Assembly (NCBI GenBank): GCA_964344895.1
Contig: CAYFPB010000061.1
Span: forward strand, 1-8,554
Direction of reading: 5' to 3'
Length of the DNA: 8,554 nucleotides
Source of the DNA: UBA6164 sp964344895
GTDB lineage: Bacteria > Patescibacteriota > Gracilibacteria > BD1-5 > UBA6164
Shown: one piece after another, positions 1 to 6,932 of the stretch
How positions within the stretch are numbered: the first letter of the stretch is position 1
Layout: each line of letters begins with the position of its first letter
Program-made: the position numbers and the translations under genes
Notes under the pieces: model-generated
Database searches by the model: none
What the model was told of the DNA's origin: nothing
The model's input: only the letters and a program-made list of their open reading frames with translations

Positions 1-539
1 CAGAGAATAATAATAGTAGTGCTGAGAGAGTGAGTATAAATAATAATGGTAATGTGGGTATTTGAACTACAGGTCCTAAAGGTAAATTATCTGTTGAACT
101 AGCAGATTCTGAAAAAGTTAGAATATGAAGAAATACATGAACTAATGGTTTTACTTGACAAGAATTTTGACAATATAATTTTAGTAATGTATGAAATACA
201 TTTACTCCAGTATTTTCATTACAAAAGACATGAGACTCTTATTTTTGATGAACACTTGAAGTTGTAGCTACTTTATTTAGAACAGGATGAGGTTGAGATG
301 GATGTTTATTAAAATCTGTATATAGTAAAGCTCGGGCTACTGTAGGTGATTTTGCTTCTACAATTTTAACTAATCAATGTCAAAGAGGGACAGCAGAGCT
401 TGATATACTTCATTGAACTGAAAAAATAACAGTAAGAATTAGATCAACTACAACTTCAGAAATATATTGAACATTAATAGTAAATCATATGTGAGGTTCA
501 AGTTCATCTTCTCACTGAATGTATTTAATAAAGGAATAA
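1..539 (+). CDS. C-terminal part of a secreted fibre/surface-like protein (5' partial)
   Basis: The reading frame is open from the window edge (first full codon at 3) to a TAA at 537-539, giving about 178 residues when TGA is read as Gly. Fragment residues 16-23 read GNVGIGTT, followed by GPKGKLSV. This GNVGIGTT.P..KL.V motif is typical of phage tail fibres and adhesin-like surface proteins that carry beta-structured repeats. The remaining ~140 residues are rich in Thr, Ser and Gly with alternating hydrophobic residues, suggesting a beta-sandwich tip domain. I see no C-terminal membrane anchor and no S74-type peptidase ending. The N-terminus, including any signal peptide, lies outside the window. 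There is one in-frame CGG codon (333-335). The family cannot be named from this fragment; a surface-exposed structural or adhesive role is an inference from the motif alone. Confidence 0.7.
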
Positions 540-575
540 AAAAAATAACAGATTTTAAAATCTGTTATTTTTTTT
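538..575 (+). terminator. Rho-independent terminator after the surface-protein gene
   Basis: A perfect inverted repeat is centred between 556 and 557. It begins inside the TAA stop codon (537-539) and ends in a run of T. The arm contains AACAGATTTT and its complement AAAATCTGTT, flanked by A-tract and T-tract, so it could work in either direction. Confidence 0.85.
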
Positions 576-617
576 GTAATAACTTACTTAGAAGTATATA
601 AAAAATATATAAAAAGT

Positions 618-645
618 TTGACAAAAAATAATGAGTGAATATACT
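618..645 (+). promoter_or_regulatory. Sigma70-type promoter of the toxin-antitoxin module
   Basis: TTGACA at 618-623 and TATACT at 640-645 are separated by 16 nt. Transcription would start near 652, giving a leader of about 27 nt before the antitoxin ATG. The 10-bp palindrome ATTAATTAAT (655-664) lies in that leader. It could be the operator through which the antitoxin represses its own promoter, but this is only positional inference. Confidence 0.75.
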
Positions 646-678
646 GTAGAAAATATTAATTAATAATTTAGTAAATTT

Positions 679-855
679 ATGTCACAAGTAAATATAAAAT
701 CATTTAAAAAGTCTTGATTTACTTTTGAAGAAACACAAAGGGTAATAAAAGCTGAAGAGAATTATAATAAAACAAAAAAAAGTTATAGTATAGAAGAAGC
801 ATTTAATTATATAGATAGTAAATTAGTAAAAAGTAGTAACAAATGTACAAAGTAG
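679..855 (+). CDS. Putative antitoxin of a ParE/RelE-type module
   Basis: This 58-residue protein runs from ATG 679 to TAG 853-855, with one TGA read as Gly at residue 13. The sequence is charged and predicted mostly helical, with the segment FTFEETQRVIKAEE followed by YSIEEAFNYIDSKL. No ribbon-helix-helix or HTH family can be assigned with confidence. The call rests on size, strong acidic and basic character, and position directly upstream of a clear ParE/RelE-like toxin. Its last 13 nt overlap the toxin gene in another frame, an arrangement common in toxin-antitoxin operons that suggests translational coupling. It should neutralise the downstream toxin by direct binding and may autoregulate the promoter at 618-645. 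Confidence 0.65.
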
Positions 856-1121
856 AAATATTACCAGAAGCAATAGAAGATATTTTACAAATAGTAAATT
901 ATATAGGAGAGGATAATGTTTATTATGCAAATAAAGTAAAAAGTCATATTAAAAAAACAATTTTACTATTATCGAGTTTTCCTTATCTTTGAATAGAAAT
1001 CGATAATATACATAGAAAGATTATAGAATCAAAATATAGGTATAAAATAGTATATAGAATTGAGAATAATTATGTATATATAGTTTCAGTATTTAGAGAA
1101 CAAAATAAATGGAATAATTAA
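843..1121 (+). CDS. ParE/RelE-family toxin
   Basis: This 92-residue protein runs from ATG 843 to TAA 1119-1121, a normal length for the family. The N-terminus YKVEILPEAIEDILQIVNYI matches the ParE opening helix pattern. The C-terminal half, with RKIIESKYRYKIVYRIE then YIVSVFREQNKW, matches the family's terminal beta-hairpin (R..Y.i.Yri...v.i..v.h..r). RelE members are ribosome-dependent mRNA endonucleases and ParE members poison DNA gyrase. The sequence alone does not settle which applies, though the R..YKIVY...FR pattern is closer to ParE. One Gly is encoded by TGA (residue 50) and one by GGA. The start overlaps the antitoxin gene by 13 nt. No ribosome-binding site precedes it, consistent with translational coupling. 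A bidirectional terminator follows immediately. Confidence 0.85.
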
Positions 1122-1156
1122 AAATAGAAACTTACTCTGTAAGTTTCTATTTTTTT
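1120..1156. terminator. Bidirectional terminator between the toxin gene and murG
   Basis: A 15-bp stem pairs 1121-1135 (AAAATAGAAACTTAC) with 1139-1153 around a 3-nt loop, with A-tract on one side and T-tract on the other. It starts at the toxin stop codon on the + strand. It contains the murG stop codon (complement of 1147-1149) within the arm on the - strand, so it should terminate both convergent transcripts. Confidence 0.85.
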
Positions 1157-2205
1157 ATTTCAGCTTCAATAACCTGTAAAGGTTTAAAGAATCAGTCTAG
1201 ATTTAGACCTGTCTTTCTTAGGTTTTTGTATTTTTGAAGTCTTTTGAAAAGTTTCATCTCTAGGTCATTGCTTTCATCTAATATATCACTCTCATATTTT
1301 TCTTTGAAATAAGAAGCATTTTTGTTTTGGTGATCTCAAGCACTCTCAGGAAGTGGTATTATAATAGAATGAATACCAAAAGCACAAAGTTCCCATAGGG
1401 TAGTTGCTCATCATCTAGTAATAGCAATATCAGTAGATTTTAAAATCTCTCACATCTTTACTTGATCAACAAAGTCATAAGTATTAACATTATTAAACTT
1501 AGAGAAGTCTTCTTTGAAAGAAGTATTTTTTTCTCATAAAACTATGTTGAATTTTATATCAGATAAATCAGGAAGTATCTTTACAAGAGAATCAAAAATT
1601 CTAGTAGATCATTGACTTCAACCAATAACTAAAATGGTTAACATAGTATTTACTCAAATATGAGACTCTTTTACATTATCAAGTAAAGCAGGATTTAAAA
1701 GCTGACCAGTTAGTATATGTTTTTTCCCATCAATCTTTTCATTATCAAAAGAATAAAATACTTTTGAAGCAAGAGCTCAAATCAGCTTGTTAGCAACTCA
1801 AGTAGTTGAATCAGACTCATGAATATAAATCTTTCTTCATAAAACAAAAGCAGCTAAACACAAAGGAATAGAAACATAACCTCATTTAGAAAAAACAATT
1901 TTTATATTATATCTTAAGATATAATATATTCAGAAAAAAAATCAAGTAAGATTTTTTAATGGCTCATAGAAGTTTCTCCAGTCAAAATACCTTCTAAGTT
2001 TTCAAGCAGGAACATCCAAAAACTTGATATCATTATCAGAAGCTATTTTCTCTTCTAGACCATCTTGTTCTCAAGCCCAAATAAACCTATAACTATCATC
2101 TTCCTTTAAATAGTTATATACAGATAAAAGTGGAAAAATATGTCCACCAGTTGCTCAGCCAGTTAAGGCTATAGTCTTCTTCTTTTTTTCTTTAAGGTGA
2201 GTCAT
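1147..2205 (-). CDS. murG: UDP-N-acetylglucosamine--undecaprenyl-PP-MurNAc-pentapeptide GlcNAc transferase MurG
   Basis: MurG is a membrane-associated GT28 glycosyltransferase that adds GlcNAc from UDP-GlcNAc to lipid I, making lipid II on the inner face of the membrane. The 352 residues (ATG at 2205, TAG at 1147-1149) match the family's usual ~355. Visible motifs in order are GGATGGH at 16-22 (N-terminal glycine loop), HESDSTTGVANK at 129-140 (HEQN..pG..N. equivalent), GGSQGS at 195-200, TRGGATTLWEL at 263-273 with the UDP-GlcNAc-binding Glu at 272, and DHQNKNA at 291-297. The usual HEQN is HESD here. Several motif glycines are TGA codons, so the standard code would break the gene into pieces. 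The N-terminus THLKEKKKK is basic. The gene stands alone, not in a dcw cluster, which is unusual for bacteria but plausible in reduced genomes. Its promoter was not clear. Confidence 0.95.
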
Positions 2206-2297
2206 ATTTTTGTTAAGTTATAAAATAATTTTTTATATATTAATATTTTTTTATAAAAAGTAAAGTGAAATGCAACCTTTAATGTTAATAAAATATA
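2206..2297. other. Divergent intergenic spacer upstream of murG
   Basis: This is very AT-rich DNA between the divergent murG and AAA ATPase genes. On the - strand a TTGCAT (complement of 2270-2275) lies 14 nt before a TATAAA, too close for a convincing promoter. A TATAAC-like element sits nearer the murG start without a matching -35. The murG promoter must be here, but I cannot place it. Confidence 0.3.
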
Positions 2298-2325
2298 TTG
2301 ACAAAATAGAATAAATATTTATAAT
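2298..2325 (+). promoter_or_regulatory. Strong sigma70-type promoter of the AAA ATPase gene
   Basis: Perfect consensus hexamers TTGACA (2298-2303) and TATAAT (2320-2325) are separated by 16 nt. Transcription would start near 2332, leaving a ~31-nt A/T-only-like leader to the ATG at 2363, with no Shine-Dalgarno sequence. Confidence 0.8.
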
Positions 2326-2362
2326 TACCATTAGTGTTTAAAAATTTAAAAAAATATATTTA

Positions 2363-4393
2363 ATGGAAAGATTTGAAAAGTGATTTGTATGAAATGTTTT
2401 AGCATTAAAAAAAATCGGTAATAATTTAGTAAAAGAAAGAAAATATATAGTTGATGCTCATAGAATTGAAGATGAAAGACATAGGATCGATGTACTTATA
2501 TGAAATCAAAATACATTAATACAAAAAGTACTTGAAACAGCAAGGGACCATAATAAATGAAAAGAAAAACCACTTAGAAGATTTATTAATCAATATATAT
2601 TAGATTTAAATTTATTAAATGATAATGAATTTACTTCAAGTATATATTATTATTTAAAATTATATGAAGAGTTTAATGTAAAGGGTGGATCAGAAAAACT
2701 GGATTTTGATATTACTGATAATCCATTTGCATATACTAAAAGAGAAATATTCTTTGAACTACTTTTTTCAAATACATATTTACCAAAATATGAAAATCAA
2801 GATCAGTTTAATGAGGAAATGTACTCATTATTAGAAAGATTGGAAAATAGGTTGCAAAAATTTATGTTAAATAATAGTCCTATAGTATTTACTCCTGTAG
2901 AACCACAGTTTTTATTAAACCATATGGAAGATTTTAATTGATATAGTTTGAGGTGAGTACAACATATAGATAAGTGAATACTTAAAAAAGTTTGATATTA
3001 TTTTTCAATTATAAAAACTATTGATGTCCATAAACATAATGAATTTTATATTAATGCTATAGCAGATTCAGATAGAGATAATTGAATAAAAAGAGAGGAA
3101 TTTGTAAAATACCTAAGAGAAAAATTAAAACTTCAAGAAGTAATACCAGATAAAGAATATGTATATAAGGTAGATTCATTATTTAAGTATACTATATATA
3201 TATGAGAAGGTTTTAATTCATGAGATATTGAGTATGATGAAAACTGATTTCATGATGTGGTTGAAAGTTATTGATTTGAATTAAAACTTTATGCTACACC
3301 TTTAAGAGATAAAGATCCAAAAGAAGATTTTATAAATGTTTCAAGAAGATTACCGATATTAGCAAATGAGTTGTTTTTACATATATATGAAGACTTATGA
3401 ATTCATAATAGAAGATGAAGAGTATGATACCCAAGTAAACCTGTATTATTTGATATATCAAAGATATTAAATGCAGAACAAATATCATGAGGAGAAATTT
3501 TACCTTTTAGTTCAACAGAAAATTCACCAATAACTAGTTTATCATGACCTGATAATCCAAACATGAAATTTGAATTTATAACAGTGAATTATGAACCAAA
3601 ACTAATATTAAATAAACAATTAAAAAGAGAAATAGACATATTTGTAGATCGTATTAACAATTCAGACAAATATACAAGACTTTGATTAGATTATCCAAAA
3701 TGATTAATATTTCATTGACCAGCAGGTGTATGAAAAACATCAATTGCTAGAATGATAGCAGCAAAGACTAATAAAAAAAGTGTCTTTTTGGAGGTAATGA
3801 TAGATAAAATAAAATGAATGTATGTTTGAGAATCAGAAAAAGCAGCTAGAAAGTTGTTTGCTGATATGAGAAGAGAGGCAGCAACTTGAAAAGTAGTTAT
3901 ATGATTTATTGATGAAATAGATGGATTAATGTGATCATGAGAAAAAAAAGATGATGTAGATTCTGGTATGAGAAGTGTGATTTTATCAGAAATGGAATGA
4001 ATAATAGAGAATAAAAATGATGGTATTATATTTATATGAGCAACAAATCATTTAGAAAATATATCTTCAGCATATGTAGATAGGTTTGATAAGACTCTAG
4101 AGGTTGCATTACCAAATAATGATGAAAGAAGAGAGCTAATTGATATGTTTATGTTTAAGCATTGAGAAGAGATATTTGATGATGAGAATACAATGGATTA
4201 TGACTTGTTAATTAAAAAAACAGCTGAAACATCTCCTAGGTTTTATAAAAAATGGTTTATAAATACAGTTGCAGATTATGTTTTCAATTGAGAAAATGGA
4301 AAAATATCAACTAAAGATTTGATAGATCAAATAGAAATAACTAAATCTGAGATATGAGATAGTATGAAATCAATATGATTTATACAAGACTAA
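2363..4393 (+). CDS. AAA-family ATPase with a large unrecognised N-terminal region
   Basis: The protein has 676 residues (ATG 2363, TAA 4391-4393). The C-terminal ~260 residues are a complete classical AAA module: Walker A GPAGVGKTS at 452-460, pore-loop region KGMYVGESEKAARKLF from about 484 (aromatic-hydrophobic-Gly pattern around MYVG), Walker B VVIGFIDEID ending near 520, sensor 1 GATNH at 559-563 (Asn 562), and an arginine-finger-type segment VDRFD with Arg 574. The usual GFSGAD sensor-2 motif is degenerate (ETSPRFYKKW). Such modules form hexameric rings that unfold or remodel proteins, as in the Cdc48/Vps4/FtsH groups. No metalloprotease follows the ATPase, so it is not FtsH. Residues 1 to ~410 are charged, rich in Lys, Glu, Asn and Tyr, lack transmembrane segments and match nothing I know; they probably select the substrate. 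About 34 glycines are TGA against about 10 GGN. The substrate is unknown. Confidence 0.85.
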
Positions 4394-5010
4394 AGCTTAA
4401 TATAATTAAGAGTCTTAACTATAAATTGATTAAGTTTATTAACCAAAGCAAGCTTAGTTATATAATTAAAAGTTAAAAAACTAGAAAAAATACCAACAAG
4501 GCTTCAAACAATGATATCAAAAGGCCAATGAACTCATAAAACAACCCTTGAAACTATCATCAAAATAGCAAAAGGAGCAAAAAATAGTCATACTCTTTTG
4601 AATCAAGCTAAAAATAAGCTAGTTAAAAAAGCGATGGCAACAGTAGCATGATCTGAAGGAAAAGAAGCATCAGGTATATGACTCAAAATAAGAGTTCAAG
4701 CACCCTTTAAAGCTTCTTCAGGTCTATCAACTTGGACTACTTGTTGAATTAATAAACTTATAGTTATTCAAATTACAACTGAATAAAAGATATATAATAA
4801 ATTTTCTTTCTCAAGTAAGCTTTTAGTTAAATGAAGCTCAGTGATAATATTACTATTTTTTCTATAAGTATAGTAAATCCACATACCAGATAGAAAAATA
4901 GGTAAGAAAAAAATAGGTAAATCAGCCATTAAACTAGCTATGTTACTAATAAAATCATACTCAGTTAAAGAGTTAAGATAAATAAGAATTTCTTTATTTA
5001 TTTCTTGCAT
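4390..5010 (-). CDS. PAP2-family membrane phosphatase, BcrC-like undecaprenyl-diphosphatase candidate
   Basis: This 206-residue integral membrane protein (ATG at 5010, TAG at 4390-4392) is close to the ~200 residues of BcrC/YbjG enzymes, which dephosphorylate undecaprenyl diphosphate to recycle the peptidoglycan lipid carrier. PAP2 motif 2 is FPSDHA at 117-122, with the SDH variant typical of BcrC. Motif 3 is SRVVLGVHWPFD at 154-165, with catalytic Arg155, His161 and Asp165; His121 is the partner in motif 2. Motif 1 keeps RP at 96-97, but the Lys expected seven residues before the Arg is Gln89. Hydrophobic segments lie at about 31-48, 72-92, 124-136, 141-158 and 166-183. Read with TGA as stop, only the first 80 residues would be seen. 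The stop codon overlaps the convergent AAA gene by 4 nt. It acts in the same lipid cycle as the upstream murG product. Substrate preference is inferred. Confidence 0.85.
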
Positions 5011-5076
5011 AACTTAAAGTTAATTAATAAAAAACTATTTTTATTTTATAGCTTAATAAAAAAAAGCAAAAAAAAC

Positions 5077-5104
5077 TTTTATTTTTTTGTAAAAAAAATA
5101 TAAT
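5077..5104 (+). promoter_or_regulatory. Candidate promoter of the HisRS-like gene
   Basis: TATAAT at 5099-5104 is a perfect -10, with a T-rich, weak -35 (TTTTAT at 5077-5082) 16 nt upstream. Transcription would start near 5111, about 22 nt before the ATG. An alternative is TTGTAA (5087-5092) with TATACT (5111-5116) at 18 nt spacing. The rest of 5011-5132 is homopolymeric A/T without other clear signals; a TATAAA on the - strand (complement of 5045-5050) may serve the PAP2 gene. Confidence 0.45.
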
Positions 5105-5132
5105 ATACCTTATACTTTAATAATAAAAACCT

Positions 5133-6344
5133 ATGTCTGACACAAAAGATGTTTTATTAAAATGATCTAATTATTGTTTTTTCCCAGAATATCATAAATA
5201 CCTAACCTTTTTAAAAAAGGTTTTTCGTCATGAATTTCGTAAAAATTGATTTAGAAGAATCTCAACTAGTATTTTTGAATGAGAAAAATTAAGAACATGT
5301 TCATGTGAATGAGTAATGAAAGCATATTTAGAAAATAATGTTGCTGAGGAAATTCAACCTGTATATTATTATTATATGGATAGTTTCTATAATAATAAAG
5401 AGCAAGAATATAGAATTGGATGAAGAATCATATGAGAAAATGATCCAATTTTGGATGCTATCTCTATTTATATGACATATACATGAATTAATAAAATAGA
5501 TTTAGAAGATACATTTAAAATAAAAATAAATTCAACTTGAATAGAAAAAGAGAAAGTAAAGTATAAGGAAGAGTTATTAAACTACTATGAAAATAAAAAA
5601 CATTTATTAACTGAAGAATGATTAAAACTATTAGAAGAAAATCCTATGTTATTACTTGATAGTAAACAAGAGGATGAACAAATACTTGCTAGTCAGGCAC
5701 CAAGTATGATTAAGTTCCTTAAAAAAGATTCAAAAACTCATTATGCTAAGTTTAAAGAGTATTTGGATTTACTAGAAGTACCATATGAAGAAGACCATAC
5801 TTTAGTAGCAGAAAATGATTATAATACTAATACTATTTGGGAATTTGTTTCAAATGATTGACAATTAATCTCAAAATGAGCTAGATGTAATGATTTAGCA
5901 AAACAAATGTGATCCAAAAAAGATGTATATTATAGTTGATTTTATGTAGATACAGATGTACTTATAAATATGTTACTTGAAAGAAATATTAGAATAAAAA
6001 ATAAAGATAAAATTGATTTGTTTTTTGTACAATTATGAGATGAAGCTAAAAAAGTAGTATTACCTTTATCTATTCAGGCAAGAGATGCATGAATAAATAC
6101 AGTAGTATCTCTATGAACACCATCAATGAGAGAACAAATGTTAAAAGCAAATAGATCAGGTTCAAAATATGTAGTTATGGTATGATTAATGGAGGCAAGA
6201 AACTGAATATTCCAAGTAAGAGATTTAGAGTCAGGTACTCAAGAAGAAGTAAAAAAAGAAGAATTAATAGACTATATTATCTCTAAAATAGGGAATGATA
6301 CACTTGATTTTTATTGTCCAGCTAAGGATTTAATTAGGGAATAG
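5133..6344 (+). CDS. Divergent histidyl-tRNA synthetase homologue, probably catalytically inactive
   Basis: The protein has 403 residues (ATG 5133, TAG 6342-6344), near the ~420 usual for HisRS. The C-terminal domain, from IDLFFVQLG at 294 to about 385, is a convincing HisRS anticodon-binding domain: LSIQARDAGI, then MLKANRSGSKYVVMVG, then VRDLESGTQEEV. The N-terminal class II core is recognisable in outline but eroded. Motif 1 FRRISTSIFE (40-49) has Ser46 instead of the invariant Pro. The motif 2 region around EYRIGGRIIG (92-101) lacks the FRxE arginine. The HisA signature RGLDYY is AENDYN (226-231), losing the catalytic Arg. GGRYDGL is GARCNDL (249-255). It therefore probably cannot activate histidine, but could still bind tRNA. 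HisZ, the ATP-phosphoribosyltransferase subunit, is less likely because HisZ lacks the anticodon domain. About 18 Gly are TGA and 4 GGN. A terminator follows. Confidence 0.8.
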
Positions 6345-6378
6345 GAAGCCAAAAAATAGGCTTCTTATTCTTTTTTAT
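6342..6378 (+). terminator. Rho-independent terminator after the HisRS-like gene
   Basis: GAAGCC (6345-6350) pairs with GGCTTC (6359-6364) around an 8-nt A-rich loop. Flanking TAG and TTA extend the stem by about three pairs including one G-T. T-rich sequence follows. The stem includes the TAG stop codon. Confidence 0.8.
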
Positions 6379-6409
6379 GATAAAAAAATAAAAAAAGTCA
6401 AATTTTTAT

Positions 6410-6437
6410 TTGACAAATAATGTAAAATAATTATAAT
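6410..6437 (+). promoter_or_regulatory. Strong sigma70-type promoter of the winged-helix gene
   Basis: TTGACA at 6410-6415 and TATAAT at 6432-6437 are separated by 16 nt, both perfect consensus. Transcription would start near 6444, giving a ~68-nt leader that contains the repeated elements annotated at 6441-6495. Confidence 0.8.
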
Positions 6438-6440
6438 GCA

Positions 6441-6495
6441 TATTGCAAGTATAACAATACAAATAAAGTATTACAATACTATTTTATATTACAAT
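6441..6495 (+). repeat. Iterated 9-bp elements and dyads in the winged-helix gene leader (putative operator)
   Basis: Four related elements occur in one orientation: TATTGCAAG (6441-6449), TATAACAAT (6450-6458), TATTACAAT (6469-6477) and TATTACAAT (6487-6495), with start-to-start distances of 9, 19 and 18 nt. The middle two sit inside dyads: GTATAACAATAC (6449-6460, one mismatch) and GTATTACAATAC (6468-6479, perfect GTATT/AATAC arms around AC). They lie just downstream of the -10 box and before the start codon, where binding would block transcription. Autorepression by the downstream gene product is the simplest reading, but it is inference. Confidence 0.5.
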
Positions 6496-6511
6496 TTAAT
6501 ATATACTTAAG

Positions 6512-6802
6512 ATGAAAGTAGATAAAGTATTAGATTTACTACAAAGAAAAAAAGTAGTAAAAAGAAAGGAACTTAATGAAATGCTAGATGGTGGAAGAAA
6601 TGTTACTTCTTTAATTCAAGTATTACAAAAAAAAGGTCATAAAATAAATGTATCTTACAATGAGTATCAACACCCAGATGCTTATGAATATGTAGAATAT
6701 GTTCAACCTTTTTACTTATTAGCTAGAAGTATTCAAAGAAACTATCCTGATTTAGAAGCAAAAATCAGAGCTGAATATGAAGAGTTAGAAGGTATAAAAT
6801 AA
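6512..6802 (+). CDS. Small predicted winged-helix/HTH DNA-binding protein
   Basis: This 96-residue protein (ATG 6512, TAA 6800-6802) is the only gene here longer than 60 codons that reads through without any TGA; its four glycines are GGT or GGA. Residues 1-48, VDKVLDLLQRKKVV then KRKELNEMLDGG then VTSLIQVLQKKGHKINV, fit a winged helix: helix 1, a helix-turn-helix whose recognition helix is about RNVTSLIQVLQKKG, and a beta wing. Proteins with a similar 'helix-turn-helix, L..L...GH.I' pattern are common in phages and mobile elements. The remainder, EYVEYVQPFYLLARSIQRNYPDLEAKIRAEYEELEG, is probably helical and may dimerise. It has its own strong promoter, a leader with dyad repeats and its own terminator, so it is a single-gene transcription unit, likely autoregulated. 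Its target genes are unknown. Confidence 0.65.
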   Translation: MKVDKVLDLLQRKKVVKRKELNEMLDGGRNVTSLIQVLQKKGHKINVSYNEYQHPDAYEYVEYVQPFYLLARSIQRNYPDLEAKIRAEYEELEGIK

Positions 6803-6830
6803 AAAAATCCCAATTGGGATTTTTTTATTT
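6801..6830. terminator. Rho-independent terminator after the winged-helix gene
   Basis: The perfect palindrome at 6801-6826, with core TCCCAATTGGGA flanked by a 7-A run and a 6- to 7-T run, begins in the TAA stop codon. Its core matches the terminator at 8331-8362 except in the loop. Confidence 0.85.
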
Positions 6831-6856
6831 GCATAAATGATAATAAATATGATAAA
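6829..6856 (+). promoter_or_regulatory. Weak candidate promoter of the DUF4015 gene
   Basis: TTGCAT (6829-6834) and GATAAA (6851-6856) are 16 nt apart, matching the spacing of the stronger promoters in this window. The -35 overlaps the preceding terminator's T-tract. A start near 6863 would leave a ~70-nt leader containing the hairpin at 6871-6901. The hexamers are poor, so this is tentative. Confidence 0.3.
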
Positions 6857-6870
6857 ATTATAGTATTAGA

Positions 6871-6901
6871 AAATAGAAGAAAATATAAATTTTTTCTATT
6901 T
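6871..6901 (+). other. Leader hairpin upstream of the DUF4015 gene
   Basis: AAATAGAAGAAA (6871-6882) pairs with 6890-6901 through 12 base pairs (one G-T) around a 7-nt loop. It ends 31 nt before the predicted ATG. No T-tract follows, so it does not look like a terminator. It may stabilise the mRNA or simply reflect the AT-rich composition. Confidence 0.35.
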
Positions 6902-6932
6902 AACAAATAAGTTATTTTATTACTACTACTTT

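Noticed and set aside
2363..4393. Pseudogene or frameshift explanation for the many in-frame TGA codons
   Set aside because: The same frame holds over 2 kb with all AAA motifs in order and TGA precisely at conserved glycines. Recoding explains this without any mutations.
4768..5010. A short 80-residue membrane peptide on the - strand
   Set aside because: It is only the N-terminal part of the PAP2 protein; its apparent stop is a TGA glycine codon and the frame continues to 4390.
5041..5100. Possible terminator or small RNA in the A/T homopolymer runs
   Set aside because: The runs give no GC-containing stem; the GCTT/AAGC-type pairing is too short to support a structure.
5646..5861. A 71-residue + strand ORF
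   Set aside because: It is an internal in-frame piece of the HisRS-like gene, bounded by TGA glycine codons.
5133..6344. HisZ, regulatory subunit of ATP phosphoribosyltransferase
   Set aside because: HisZ lacks the C-terminal anticodon-binding domain that is clearly present here, and no hisG or other histidine genes are adjacent.
6441..6495. Iteron-type replication origin
   Set aside because: Only four imperfect 9-mers, located between a promoter and a start codon. There is no DnaA box cluster and no replication initiator protein.
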